Part shown: positions 9,335 to 18,235 of the stretch, one piece after another
How positions within the stretch are numbered: position 1 is the stretch's first letter
Layout of the letters: every line of letters starts with the position of its first letter
Source of the DNA: Leucobacter sp. OLIS6
Lineage (GTDB): Bacteria > Actinomycetota > Actinomycetes > Actinomycetales > Microbacteriaceae
DNA: 64,000 nucleotides
Direction: 5' to 3'
Assembly: GCF_002752355.1 (NCBI RefSeq)
Contig: NZ_MRAV01000011.1
Location: forward strand, 248,001 to 312,000
Translations under genes and position numbers: made by a program
Notes under the pieces: generated by a model
The model's input: only the letters and a program-made list of their open reading frames with translations
The model's database searches: none
What the model was told of the DNA's origin: nothing

Positions 9335-10297
9335 ATGCTCGGCTACGTGCTGCGCCGCGGCGCGCTCCTGATCGGGTCGCTGGTCGTGGCGATGATCGTC
9401 ATCTTCATTCTGCTGCGGCTGCTGCCGGGCGATCCGGCGAATGCGCTGCTCTCGGTGAACGCGACGCCCGAGCAGATCGCGGCGGCGCGCAGGCAGGTGG
9501 GATCGGATCAGCCGCTGCTCGCGCAGTTCGGCACGTGGGCGGCTCAGATGCTGCGCTTCGATCTGGGCGAGTCCCTCATCACCGGCGCTCCCGTCGGACC
9601 CGAGATCTCGTCGCGGCTGCGGGTGACGCTGCCGCTCACGCTCCTCGCCTTCGGCATCGCGCTCGTGCTGTCGGTCGCGGCGGGGGTGACCGCGGCGGTG
9701 CAGTCGGACCGCTGGTACGGGACGCTGCTGTCGGGCGTCGCGCAGTTCGGGATCGCGGTGCCGGTGTTCTGGATCGGGATCATCCTCGTGTGGGTGTTCG
9801 GGCTCGGGCTCGGCTGGTTCCCGACGGGCGGCTTCCCGCCGGACGATTGGAGCGATCCCGCCGGGGCGTTCTCCTCGCTCGTGCTGCCCGCGCTCGCGAT
9901 CGGACTCGTCATGGGAGCGTCGCTGACGCGGTACATCAGGTCGGCGACCCTCGACGTGCTCGGCAGCGACTACCTGCGCACCGCCCGCGCGCACGGCTCG
10001 GGCTTCGGCGAGGCGCTGTGGCGGCACGGCCTGCGCAACGGCGCGGTGCCGGTCGTCTCGGTGCTCGGCATCGAGCTCGCGACGACCCTGCTCGGGGCGG
10101 TCGTCGTCGAGAGCGTCTACGCGCTGCCGGGGCTCGGCAGCTACCTCGTCGACGGCATCGCGAAGCACGACTTCGCGGCGATCCAGGGAGTGCTCGTGGT
10201 GACCACGCTGCTGGTGCTGCTCGTCGGTTTCGCGGCCGATGTCGTGCAGCGGATCGTCGATCCGCGTCTGCGTTCGAGCGTGGGGGTCGCCGGATGA
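9335..10297 (+). CDS. ABC transporter permease (DppB/OppB type)
   Basis: A 320-residue inner-membrane permease of the binding-protein-dependent family. It begins with the typical MLGYVLRRGALLIGSLVVAM helix and RLLPGDPANALL, and its cytoplasmic EAA loop reads LRTARAHGSGFGEALWRHG. It would form a heterodimeric channel with the next gene product. The ATG at 9335 is chosen because AAGGAG sits at 9321-9326 and the N-terminus matches the family; the open frame extends further upstream without support. The stop overlaps the next start (ATGA). Confidence 0.93.
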   Translation: MLGYVLRRGALLIGSLVVAMIVIFILLRLLPGDPANALLSVNATPEQIAAARRQVGSDQPLLAQFGTWAAQMLRFDLGESLITGAPVGPEISSRLRVTLPLTLLAFGIALVLSVAAGVTAAVQSDRWYGTLLSGVAQFGIAVPVFWIGIILVWVFGLGLGWFPTGGFPPDDWSDPAGAFSSLVLPALAIGLVMGASLTRYIRSATLDVLGSDYLRTARAHGSGFGEALWRHGLRNGAVPVVSVLGIELATTLLGAVVVESVYALPGLGSYLVDGIAKHDFAAIQGVLVVTTLLVLLVGFAADVVQRIVDPRLRSSVGVAG

Positions 10298-11130
10298 GCC
10301 GCCGGCGGTCGTCGTCGCGGCGCGCGACCCTGTGGCTCGGCCTCGCGCTCGTCGGCATCGTGGTGCTCGTCGCCCTCGTCTCGCTCGTCTGGTTGCCCTA
10401 CGCGCTCGACGACACGTCGGGCGGCCGGCTCTCGGCGCCGTCGGCGGAGCACCTGCTCGGCACCGACAAGCTCGGGCGCGACCTGCTCAGCCAGCTCATG
10501 GTGGGCGCCCGGATCGCCCTGCTGGTCGGTATCGGCTCGGTCGTGATCGCGACGATCATCGGGGTGACCATCGGCCTCATCGCCGCGTTCGCGGCCCCGT
10601 GGCTCGACGACTCGATCTCGGCGCTGCTCGACGTGGCCATCGCGTTCCCCGTGCTGCTGACCGCCATGCTCATCGTCGCATTGCAGCCGCCGTCGCTGGG
10701 CTCGGCGATCCTGGCGATCGGGCTCGGCATGTCGGCGGTCATCGCGCGCATCGCGCGGATCCTCGCGAAGCGGGTCGTCGGGTCGCAGTACGTCACCGCG
10801 GCGCGTACGAGCGGTACGCGCACACTCGGGATCGTGCGGCGTCACGTGCTGCCGAACATCGCCCCGACGCTCGCGGTCACCCTCGCGCTGCAGTTCGGTG
10901 CGGCCGTGCTCGCCGAGGCGAGCCTCTCGTATCTGGGTCTCGGCGCTCCGCCGCCCAACGCGTCGTGGGGCCGCCTGCTGCAGGAGGCGCAGGGCACCGT
11001 GCTCGAAGCGCCGGTCGGGGCGATCGCACCGGGCATCGCGCTCGTGGTGCTCGTGCTCGGCGTGAACTTCGTGGCGGACGGTCTGCGCGATGCGACCGAC
11101 CCCACCCGGCGCAGGAGGCGATCCGCATGA
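10294..11130 (+). CDS. ABC transporter permease (DppC/OppC type)
   Basis: A 278-residue permease, partner of the preceding gene product. The sequence contains HLLGTDKLGRDLLSQLMVGAR, the signature of DppC-type proteins, and the EAA loop TAARTSGTRTLGIVRRHVLP. It starts at the ATGA overlap with the upstream stop, indicating translational coupling, and its own stop overlaps the following ATPase start. Five or six membrane helices are apparent. It is part of the peptide/nickel importer; the substrate is not predictable from the permease. Confidence 0.93.
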   Translation: MSRRRSSSRRATLWLGLALVGIVVLVALVSLVWLPYALDDTSGGRLSAPSAEHLLGTDKLGRDLLSQLMVGARIALLVGIGSVVIATIIGVTIGLIAAFAAPWLDDSISALLDVAIAFPVLLTAMLIVALQPPSLGSAILAIGLGMSAVIARIARILAKRVVGSQYVTAARTSGTRTLGIVRRHVLPNIAPTLAVTLALQFGAAVLAEASLSYLGLGAPPPNASWGRLLQEAQGTVLEAPVGAIAPGIALVVLVLGVNFVADGLRDATDPTRRRRRSA

Positions 11131-12017
11131 GCGTTCAGGTCGGCGATCGGGCGAGCACGGGTGCGCCGCTGCTCAGCGTCGACGGGCTCACCATCTCGGC
11201 GGGCGACGGCGCGGAGGCGACCGGGCTCGTGCGCGGCATCTCGTTCGAGATCGCCGCGGGCGAGCGGGTCGGTCTGATCGGCGAGTCCGGTTCGGGCAAG
11301 TCCCTCACCGCGCTCGCGATCGCGGGCCTGCTGCCCGCCGGGCTCACCGCGGGCGGATCCGCACTGCTCGGCGGCGTCGAGACCATCGGGGCGAGCGAGG
11401 CGGAACTGCGGCCGCTGCGCGGACCCGCTATCGGCTTCGTATTCCAGGAGCCGCTCACCGCGCTCGATCCGCTGATGCGGGTCGGCAAGCAGATCGCCGA
11501 GCCGCTGCGGCGGCACCGCGGGCTGCGCGGCGCCGAACTCGACCGTGCGGTCGCCGAGTCCCTCGCCGAGGTGCGGCTCGAGGATCCGCGCCTCGCGCGC
11601 GCCTACCCGCACGAGCTGTCGGGCGGTCAGCGCCAGCGCATCGCCATCGCGATCGCCCTCGCGGCCCGGCCGAAGCTGCTCGTCGCCGACGAGCCGACGA
11701 CGGCGCTCGACGTGACCGTGCAGGCCGAGGTGCTCGGACTGCTCGACCGGCTCGTCGCCGAGCGCGGCATGGGCCTGCTCTTCATCAGTCACGACCTGGC
11801 GGTGGTCGCGCAGCAGACCTCGCGCGTGCTCGTGCTGCGCGGCGGTGAAGCCGTCGAACGGGGGGCGGTCGCGGACCTGGTGCGCGCCCCGCAGCACCCG
11901 TATACGGCGCAGCTCGTCGCGCACGCGCGAGCGCTCGACGCCGCGCTCGACGGGGCTGCGGGCGGCGGGAGCGCCGCGGAGGACGAACGCGGCCGGGACG
12001 CAGGAGGCGACGCATGA
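11127..12017 (+). CDS. ABC transporter ATP-binding protein (DppD type)
   Basis: A 296-residue ATPase of the peptide importer. Walker A is GESGSGKS, the signature is LSGGQRQR and Walker B is LLVADEPTTALD, followed by the SHDLAVVAQQ switch region. The N-terminal 12 residues are an extension before the usual LLSVDGLTI strand. It overlaps both neighbours by four bases. The C-terminal Cys-rich oligopeptide-transporter extension common in DppD proteins is shortened and Gly/Ala-rich here. It should pair with the next ATPase to power import. Confidence 0.94.
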   Translation: MSVQVGDRASTGAPLLSVDGLTISAGDGAEATGLVRGISFEIAAGERVGLIGESGSGKSLTALAIAGLLPAGLTAGGSALLGGVETIGASEAELRPLRGPAIGFVFQEPLTALDPLMRVGKQIAEPLRRHRGLRGAELDRAVAESLAEVRLEDPRLARAYPHELSGGQRQRIAIAIALAARPKLLVADEPTTALDVTVQAEVLGLLDRLVAERGMGLLFISHDLAVVAQQTSRVLVLRGGEAVERGAVADLVRAPQHPYTAQLVAHARALDAALDGAAGGGSAAEDERGRDAGGDA

Positions 12018-12769
12018 CCGTGCTCGAGGCCGCGAACGTCGATTTCGCCTACGGCCGCCGCCCGATCCTGCACGGTGTCTCGCTGCGGCTCGGCGCGGGG
12101 CAGTCGGTCGGCGTCGTCGGCGAGTCCGGTGCCGGCAAGTCGACGCTGCTCTCGCTGCTGCTCGGCCTCGCCGCGCCCTCGGCGGGCGAGGTGCGGTTCG
12201 ACGACGCACCGCTGCGGCTGCGCGATCGCGCGGCCATGCGCCGCTTCCGCTCGAGCGTGCAGGCGGTGTTCCAGGATCCGTACTCGTCGCTCGATCCCCG
12301 GCAGCGCATCGACCGGATCGTGGCGGAGCCCCTCGAATCGCTCGGGATCGCGCGCGGCGCCGACGCGTCGGCGCGGGTGCGCGCCGCGCTGACCTCGGTC
12401 GGGCTGCCCGAGGACGCCGCGCTGCGGTATCCGCACGAGTTCTCGGGCGGGCAGCGGCAGCGGATCGCGATCGCCCGGGCCACGGTGGTGCGCCCGCGCG
12501 TGCTCATCGCCGACGAACCGGTGAGCGCCCTCGACGTGAGCACGCGCACCCAGGTGATCGACCTGGTCAACGAGCTGCGCGCGACGACGGGCCTCGCCCT
12601 CGTCATGGTGTCGCACGACCTCGGGGCCGTCGCCGCGACCTGCGAGCGAACGATCGTGCTCGAGGGAGGACGCGTGGTCGAGGAGGGCCCGACCGCGGGG
12701 ATCCTCACCGCGCCGCGCGAGGGCTACACGCGCCGCCTCATCTCGGCGATCCCGCGCCTGCCGGTGTAG
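12014..12769 (+). CDS. ABC transporter ATP-binding protein (DppF type)
   Basis: A 251-residue ATPase, last gene of the importer operon. Walker A is GESGAGKS, the signature FSGGQRQR and Walker B VLIADEPVSALD. VFQDPYSSLDPRQRI is the characteristic Q-loop region of DppF/OppF proteins. It starts at an ATGA overlap with the preceding gene. It is shorter than most DppF proteins because the C-terminal oligopeptide extension is nearly absent. The following 78 bases separate it from the convergent hipA gene and contain no strong terminator. Confidence 0.94.
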   Translation: MTVLEAANVDFAYGRRPILHGVSLRLGAGQSVGVVGESGAGKSTLLSLLLGLAAPSAGEVRFDDAPLRLRDRAAMRRFRSSVQAVFQDPYSSLDPRQRIDRIVAEPLESLGIARGADASARVRAALTSVGLPEDAALRYPHEFSGGQRQRIAIARATVVRPRVLIADEPVSALDVSTRTQVIDLVNELRATTGLALVMVSHDLGAVAATCERTIVLEGGRVVEEGPTAGILTAPREGYTRRLISAIPRLPV

Positions 12770-12847
12770 GTGCTGCCCTCGTCAGTGAATACGTCACGCC
12801 TGCATTACATATCTGCGATGTTACGTCAATGACGCTTTGTATGTAGG

Positions 12848-14143
12848 TCAAGCCGAAAGCGCCTCGAGGGCGCTGCTTCGGCGCAAGAACGCGGCCTGCC
12901 GGAACTGGTCCACGACTTCTGTCTGAAACTCCGGTTCGAGCGAATCGATCGCGGCGTTTACGGCGGGCATCAGGCTTTCAGCGGCGGCCGTTCCGTACTC
13001 GACGAGAGTCCCGCGGGGAAGGCTGAGGATCTCCTCCAGCGCGTTCCAGTGCGCGCCAGTGAGGTCACCGATGCGTGACGCTCCCCTGATCGAAAAGGAG
13101 AGTTCGACCTCGTGCGCGTAGCTGAGGTCTCGGCCGCGGATACGGCCGCCGGCATCCGCGTATGGGAGGTATGAGTTGAGATCGTACAGGGGGGTGAGTT
13201 CGATCTGTCGGGGGTAGAGGCGGAGCGAGTAATTCTTCGAATGGCCATCATTGTGGGCGAGCAGCCAGGAGAATACGAGACTGGCGCCATAGGTTGCGAG
13301 CGAGTTCCCTACGAGGGCGGGTTCGGCTTCCCGTCGCAGGACCCGGGCGATGTCGGCCGGGCTCGGCCCACCATCTTCCTCGTACTTCCGAGCTGGGGGA
13401 GTCCCTGTCGCCTGCGCGAAGTCCTCCTGGTGGATTCGGAATACGGTGCCGTCAACTTCGGTTCGGTCGAATCTCTCAACGCACAGTATCCTCTGGTCCT
13501 CAAATCGGAGAATGGAAGTTTGTGCGACAGGGAGGCCCAGCCCGGCAGCCGTTCGCATGACCACGTGCTCCAGGATTTCGGAGTCCGGGTACTGTTCGAT
13601 CCCGGGTTTCAGGATATGAGTCGAGGGCTCGGCTCCGCTTGGCTCGAGCCACTGGCCGTTTCGCAAGGCGAGGGCGAACTTCCCCTGCATCCCTGCAAGT
13701 GAGAAGCGGTGTTCCCGGTGTTTCTCGATCCATGCGCGCGGGTCTTCCCGGATTCCGCGAATCCGGTTGGCGACGGTCGAGTCGTCGATGGTGGTCGCCT
13801 CTCGCTCGGCCAGAGGGTCCTTATCCTCTGGCACGAATACTGCTGCCCCGGCGACATCCTCCCCGTAGTGTTCGAGCAGGCCGAATGGTTCCGTGTCCGC
13901 GAGTCTGGCCTCGCCGGCCCATCGAGCAAGGACTTCTTCGCGATCGGGCAGGAAGCCCGAGAGGACTCGGAGGAGCGGATCTCCGGTGTAAGGCTGTGGA
14001 CGGAGCGGGAGCTGAGTTGAGAGCGGCACGGCCTGAGAATGGCTGAGCCAGTCGGGCGTGTACTTCAGGCGATAGGAGGAGTGCCCGAGACGCTCTAGTT
14101 TCGCCGCAAGTTGCCCGTAGAGATAGACGTCAATCGTTGGCAT
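12848..14143 (-). CDS. hipA: HipA-type serine/threonine kinase toxin
   Basis: A 431-residue HipA-family protein. The ATP-binding part has FSLAGMQGKFALAL and HILKP; the catalytic loop is HNDGHSKNYSL, with the Asp and Asn of the kinase centre, followed by LYDLNSYL with the metal-binding Asp. In the family the kinase phosphorylates a translation factor such as glutamyl-tRNA synthetase and is neutralised by HipB. The start at 14143 is preferred to longer frames because GGAGGGG lies seven bases before it and the protein then begins with the family's DVYLYGQLAAKL segment. It overlaps hipB by 14 bases, so the two are co-translated. Confidence 0.92.
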   Translation of the reverse strand: MPTIDVYLYGQLAAKLERLGHSSYRLKYTPDWLSHSQAVPLSTQLPLRPQPYTGDPLLRVLSGFLPDREEVLARWAGEARLADTEPFGLLEHYGEDVAGAAVFVPEDKDPLAEREATTIDDSTVANRIRGIREDPRAWIEKHREHRFSLAGMQGKFALALRNGQWLEPSGAEPSTHILKPGIEQYPDSEILEHVVMRTAAGLGLPVAQTSILRFEDQRILCVERFDRTEVDGTVFRIHQEDFAQATGTPPARKYEEDGGPSPADIARVLRREAEPALVGNSLATYGASLVFSWLLAHNDGHSKNYSLRLYPRQIELTPLYDLNSYLPYADAGGRIRGRDLSYAHEVELSFSIRGASRIGDLTGAHWNALEEILSLPRGTLVEYGTAAAESLMPAVNAAIDSLEPEFQTEVVDQFRQAAFLRRSSALEALSA

Positions 14144-14627
14144 CTTCGGGCCCCTCCGGGGAACGGTCAATAGCCTGATTCCCGGCTTCGGGGCGAGGTT
14201 CTTCGTCAACGTGGTCATGACGGGCATCGAGCGGTGGGCGCGGGGTGACCGCCGTGGGGAGGTTTGGGATAAGACCTGCTGGTAGGAAGTTTCTGGGATC
14301 GATCGTCGGCAAAGCGATGCGTTTTGCTACATCGGGAAGGAGGGGGTTCCCGATGAGAGAGAGGTACTTCCCGAGTAGATCAGGGGCTGGCGGAAGAAGC
14401 GGCAGACGATAATGCTCGCTTGCTGGGGCCGTTGTGAGCGACACACCGAGAGCTGCGAGGACTTTCAGTGTGTTTGAGAGAGAGGGGTCCCCGGTGCCGT
14501 TCTCGAGACGTGCGACGAGCTGACGGGTTACCCCCGCGCGATCGGCAAGGTTCTGCTGCGTGAGGTGGAGTTCGTGGCGCTTCGTCTTGACGATGCGGGA
14601 GAAATCTCCGGGGCGGTCCGCGCGCAT
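14130..14627 (-). CDS. hipB: HipB-type XRE antitoxin/repressor
   Basis: A 165-residue protein with an XRE helix-turn-helix at about residues 8-65 (HLTQQNLADRAGVTRQL then ENGTGDPSLSNTLKVLAALG). It should bind HipA and repress the operon through the palindrome upstream. The ATG at 14627 is preferred to a GTG two codons earlier because GGAGGAGG is better spaced from it. The protein is about twice as long as E. coli HipB: a C-terminal, Pro-rich extension of roughly 90 residues ends in an acidic EEPRPEAGNQ...EGPEDAND tail. The extension may contact the kinase; its role is unknown. Confidence 0.88.
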   Translation of the reverse strand: MRADRPGDFSRIVKTKRHELHLTQQNLADRAGVTRQLVARLENGTGDPSLSNTLKVLAALGVSLTTAPASEHYRLPLLPPAPDLLGKYLSLIGNPLLPDVAKRIALPTIDPRNFLPAGLIPNLPTAVTPRPPLDARHDHVDEEPRPEAGNQAIDRSPEGPEDAND

Positions 14628-14654
14628 GTGCACCTCCTCCTGGGTGTCATCTCA

Positions 14655-14679
14655 ACATAACATCTTGCGGATGTTATGT
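14655..14679. promoter_or_regulatory. hipBA operator over the promoter
   Basis: ACATAACATC - TTGCG - GATGTTATGT is a perfect 10-bp inverted repeat 28 bases before hipB. On the minus strand it overlaps a TATACA -10 candidate, so a bound repressor would block transcription. This is the arrangement expected of an autoregulated hipBA pair. Confidence 0.75.
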
Positions 14680-14726
14680 ATAGCGAACTTCTGAGTGGGA
14701 GCGTTCGCGGAGTCATCGCGTCGCGC

Positions 14727-15662
14727 TCAGGTCGCGACGTGCTCCTCGCAGGAGGCGCCCGCGTGCGATGCGCAGAGCACGAGGCGCTTGCGGCAGGCCG
14801 GATCGGCGCAGTTCGCGAGCTGCTTCGACGCCTCGCCGCAGACGGCGCAGCGCCCGAGCACCGCGGCCCCCGGAGCGAAGTCCATCGACTCGCGGCCGTC
14901 GAACACCGCGAGGGATCCCTCCCAGAGCCCGTCGTTGCCGAAGGCCTCGCCGTACTTCACGATGCCGCCGTCGATCTGGTAGACCTCGCCGAAGCCCCGC
15001 TCGACCATCGCGGCCGACAGGATCTCGCAGCGGATCCCGCCCGTGCAGTACGTCACGACCGGGCGGCCCTTCAGCTCGTCGAACGCGCCGCTCTCGATCT
15101 GCTCGATGAACCCGTGCGTGGTGCGCACGTCGGGCACCACCGCATCCTTGAACCGGCCGATCTCGGCCTCCCAGGCGTTGCGTCCGTCGAAGAACACGAC
15201 GTCCTCGCCGCGCTCCGCGACCAGCTCGTTGACCTGCTGCGGCGACAGGTGCGTGCCGCCGCCGACCACGCCGTTCTCGTCGACGACGGTCTCGTCGGGG
15301 ATCCCGAACGCGACCAGCTCGTCGCGCGCCTTCACGCTGAGCTTCGGGAAGTCGGCGATGCGTCGCCAGGGCGCGCGCCGATCGACGCCGTGCAGCGGTT
15401 CGGCGGCGTCGGGCTCGAACGCGGTGCCCTCGCTCCACTTCGGCACGAGCGAAGCGAACGGTGCGTACTCCCTGGTACGGCGCAGGTACTGCTTGCAGGC
15501 GTCGAGCTCACCCCCGACCGTCAGATTGATGCCGTGCTTCGAGACGATGATGCGGCCGCGGAGGCCGAGGGACTCGCACAGCTCGCGCTGCCAGAGGCGC
15601 ACGGCCTCGGGGTCGGCGACGGGGGCGAAGGCGTAGGCGAGCAGGATCTTGGGCACGGGCAC
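14727..15662 (-). CDS. trhO: tRNA uridine hydroxylase / rhodanese-related protein
   Basis: A 311-residue member of the TrhO (YceA) family, which makes 5-hydroxyuridine at position 34 of certain tRNAs. The N-terminal acylphosphatase-like domain contains [16 protein letters not shown]; the central rhodanese domain has [15 protein letters not shown] and the active-site loop CTGGIRCE with the catalytic Cys. A C-terminal Cys-rich segment ([21 protein letters not shown]) could bind zinc, as in related proteins. The start is GTG, and a second in-frame GTG two codons later is possible. It is a single gene. Confidence 0.93.
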   Translation of the reverse strand: MPVPKILLAYAFAPVADPEAVRLWQRELCESLGLRGRIIVSKHGINLTVGGELDACKQYLRRTREYAPFASLVPKWSEGTAFEPDAAEPLHGVDRRAPWRRIADFPKLSVKARDELVAFGIPDETVVDENGVVGGGTHLSPQQVNELVAERGEDVVFFDGRNAWEAEIGRFKDAVVPDVRTTHGFIEQIESGAFDELKGRPVVTYCTGGIRCEILSAAMVERGFGEVYQIDGGIVKYGEAFGNDGLWEGSLAVFDGRESMDFAPGAAVLGRCAVCGEASKQLANCADPACRKRLVLCASHAGASCEEHVAT

Positions 15663-15790
15663 CCGTCAATGGTAGGCGACGTGCCCGGAACAGGCTGGAC
15701 CGGTCCAGAGTGAAGCGGGCTTGTGCGATTCCCGCCGCAGGATCGAGACTTGCGATGCACACCCGTCTGCGCACGACCCGGGAGACCGTC

Positions 15791-17191
15791 ATGACCGCCG
15801 AAGCCGACCCGAACGCCCACACCCGCATGCACTCGGTCTCGGAGGAGACCCGGAGCATCGTCGACCTGGTGCTCGACTACTCCCGGCGCCGCCTGCTGGC
15901 CACCGACACCCCGCTCGACCACGCCTCCTCACCGAGCGAGCTGACCCGCCTCGCGGGTCGCACCATCAGCGAGGAGGGCATCGGCGCGAGCCGAGCGCTC
16001 GCCGCCTTCGAGATGGTGCTGGCGCCCGCCTGCATCACGACCGATCATCCGCAATACCTCTCGTTCATCCCGAGCGCCCCGTCGAAGGCCGCGATGGCGT
16101 TCGACCTCGTCGTCTCGGCGAGCGCGCTGTACGGCGGGTCCTGGCTCGAGGGTTCGGGCGCCGTGCACGCGGAGAACGAGGTGCTGACGTGGCTCGCCGG
16201 TGAGTTCGGCCTGCCCGCCGGAGCCGGTGGCGTGTTCGTGCAGGGCGGCACCATCGGCAATCTCTCCGCGCTCGTCGCGGCGCGGGACACCGCGCGCCGC
16301 GCCCGCACCGCGGCGGGCCTCCCCGCGCGCCCCGAGGGCGGCTGGGCGGTCGTGTGCAGCGCCGAAGCGCACTCGTCGGTGAAGTCGGCTGCGGAGATCA
16401 TGGACGTCGACGTGATCGCGGTGCCCGGCGGCGACACCGGATCCCTCTCGGCCGCGGCCGTGCGCGAGGCCCTCGAGTCCGACGGCGAGCGCGTGTTCGC
16501 CGTCGTCGCGACGGGTGGTTCGACCAACTTCGGCATCGTCGACGACATCGCGGGCGTCGCCGCGCTCAAGGACGACTTCGACTTCTGGCTGCACGTCGAC
16601 GGCGCCTACGGTCTCACCGCCATGCTGTCGCCGCTCGCCCGGCACCACTTCGCGGGCGTCGAGCGCGCAGACTCGGTGATCGTCGACCCGCACAAGTGGC
16701 TGTTCGCGCCCTACGACGTCTGCGCGCTGATCTACCGCGATCCCGAGAACGGCCGGCTCGCGCACACCCAGCACGCCGAGTACCTCGACGTGCTGACCGA
16801 GCAGGCGGCGTACGATCCCTCCGACTACTCGATCCAGCTGACGCGCCGGCCGCGCGGCCTGCCGCTCTGGTTCTCGCTCGCGACCTACGGCGCGGCCACC
16901 TACCGGGACGCGGTGACGCACTCGATCGCGCTCGCCCGGCGCATCGCCGACGAGATCGAGCGGCGCCCCGGCTTCTCGCTCGTGCGCGACCCGCAGCTCT
17001 CGGTCGTCGTGTTCGAGCGCGACGGCTGGTCGAAGGCCGACTACGAGCGGTGGTCGGATCAGCTGCTCGAGGACCAGCAGGCGTTCGTGGTGCCGAGCTC
17101 GCACGCGGGGCGCACCAACGCCCGCTTCGCGATCGTGAACCCGCTCACCACCTTCGAACAGCTCACCGCGATCCTCGACTCCATGGAGTAG
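15791..17191 (+). CDS. PLP-dependent group II decarboxylase
   Basis: A 466-residue enzyme of the pyridoxal-phosphate decarboxylase family that includes aromatic-amino-acid, glutamate and diaminobutyrate decarboxylases. The cofactor lysine lies in VDPHKWLFAPYD; HVDGAYG supplies the Asp that contacts the pyridine nitrogen. ASPSELTRLAG and the GSGAVHAENEVLTWL segment match the family N-terminal half. The ATG at 15791 is chosen because GGGAG precedes it and the upstream extension looks random. The substrate cannot be assigned from sequence. No amine transporter or pathway gene is adjacent. Confidence 0.9.
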   Translation: MTAEADPNAHTRMHSVSEETRSIVDLVLDYSRRRLLATDTPLDHASSPSELTRLAGRTISEEGIGASRALAAFEMVLAPACITTDHPQYLSFIPSAPSKAAMAFDLVVSASALYGGSWLEGSGAVHAENEVLTWLAGEFGLPAGAGGVFVQGGTIGNLSALVAARDTARRARTAAGLPARPEGGWAVVCSAEAHSSVKSAAEIMDVDVIAVPGGDTGSLSAAAVREALESDGERVFAVVATGGSTNFGIVDDIAGVAALKDDFDFWLHVDGAYGLTAMLSPLARHHFAGVERADSVIVDPHKWLFAPYDVCALIYRDPENGRLAHTQHAEYLDVLTEQAAYDPSDYSIQLTRRPRGLPLWFSLATYGAATYRDAVTHSIALARRIADEIERRPGFSLVRDPQLSVVVFERDGWSKADYERWSDQLLEDQQAFVVPSSHAGRTNARFAIVNPLTTFEQLTAILDSME

Positions 17192-17249
17192 CCGCCCAGG
17201 CGCTCTGCGGCGTCATCCTGCGCGAGGAACGAGTCGCAGGATCCCACTC

Positions 17250-17280
17250 TTGACCTTGACGCTACGTCAAGTTCTAGCGT
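17250..17280 (+). promoter_or_regulatory. MerR-type promoter with 19-bp spacer
   Basis: TTGACC at 17250-17255 and TAGCGT at 17275-17280 are separated by 19 bases. Inside the spacer lies a perfect palindrome, CTTGACG - CTA - CGTCAAG (17255-17271). Overlong spacers with a central dyad are the hallmark of promoters untwisted by MerR-family activators, so the gene downstream is probably autoactivated. Confidence 0.85.
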
Positions 17281-17338
17281 TGAATCGTCGGGATCGGAGG
17301 GGCCACGAACGGCCCCGTCCCGACGACCGGGAGGAACC

Positions 17339-18205
17339 GTGGAGTACTCGATCCAGGAGGTGGCGAAGGCCGCGGGCACGACCTCGCGCACCCTGCGCCA
17401 CTACGGCGAGCTCGGCCTCGTGCCGCCCAGCCGGGTCGGTGCGAACGGCTACCGCTTCTACGACGACCGCGCGCTCGTCCGGCTGCAGCGGGTGCTGCTG
17501 CTGCGCGATCTCGGCCTCGGGCTGCCGCGCATCGGCGAGGTGCTCGCGGCCCAGGACGCGGTGGCTTTGGATCCGGGCCGCGCGGCCGTGTCGGATCCCG
17601 TGGCGAGCGCCGCGGACGCTTCGCGAGCCGAGGCCGGGATCCTGCGCGGGCACCTCGAGCTGCTGCGCCAGGAGCAGCGGCAGCTCGACGCGCGCATCGG
17701 CGCGGTCGAACGCACGATCGCCGAGCTGGATCGTCGCGGGAGCGGCGACGCGGACCCCCCGGGAACGGAAGGGAACGGAGGAGACCTCATGTCTCGGAAC
17801 ATCTTCGACGGATTCGATCACACGCAGTACCGCGAGGAGGTCGAGGAACGCTGGGGCGCCGACGCGTACGCGAAGTCGGACGCCTGGTGGAACGGCCTCG
17901 GCGCCGATGGGCAGCAGGCGTGGAAGGATCGCGTCGCCGCGTTGAACGCCGACTGGGTCGCGGCCGCCGAGCGCGGCGAGGATCCAGCCGGGGAGGCGGC
18001 GCAGGCGCTCGCCGAGCGGCACGTCGCCTGGCTGACCGGCATCGCGGGAACGCCCGCGGCGGCCCCGGGCGGCGACGTCGTCGGGTACGTGCTCGGCCTC
18101 GGCGAGATGTACGTCGCCGACGAGCGGTTCGCCGCGAACTACGGCGGTGCCGAGGGTGCCGCGTTCGTGCGCGACAGCCTGCGCGCGTGGGCGGAGCGCC
18201 GGTAG
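17339..18205 (+). CDS. MerR family regulator with TipAS domain
   Basis: A 288-residue transcription regulator. Residues 1-70 are a MerR winged helix (YSIQEVAKAAGTTSRTLRHY, GYRFYDDRALVRLQRV); a coiled-coil dimerisation helix follows around 105-130; the C-terminal half from about 155 is a TipAS antibiotic-recognition domain (FDGFDHTQYREEVEERWG, SDAWWNGL). TipA proteins activate transcription after binding thiopeptide-like drugs. The domain begins near an internal ATG with a GGAGG at 17777-17781, so a free TipAS fragment may also be made, as known for tipA of Streptomyces. The main start is GTG with GAGGA before it. Confidence 0.92.
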   Translation: MEYSIQEVAKAAGTTSRTLRHYGELGLVPPSRVGANGYRFYDDRALVRLQRVLLLRDLGLGLPRIGEVLAAQDAVALDPGRAAVSDPVASAADASRAEAGILRGHLELLRQEQRQLDARIGAVERTIAELDRRGSGDADPPGTEGNGGDLMSRNIFDGFDHTQYREEVEERWGADAYAKSDAWWNGLGADGQQAWKDRVAALNADWVAAAERGEDPAGEAAQALAERHVAWLTGIAGTPAAAPGGDVVGYVLGLGEMYVADERFAANYGGAEGAAFVRDSLRAWAERR

Positions 18206-18235
18206 GAGGCTCGAGACGCGGGTGGGCCCGGCGGA

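Noticed and set aside
7523-10168. An 881-codon minus-strand frame opposite the importer genes
   Set aside because: The plus strand holds a complete, motif-bearing ABC importer; the antisense product is low-complexity and has no ribosome binding site.
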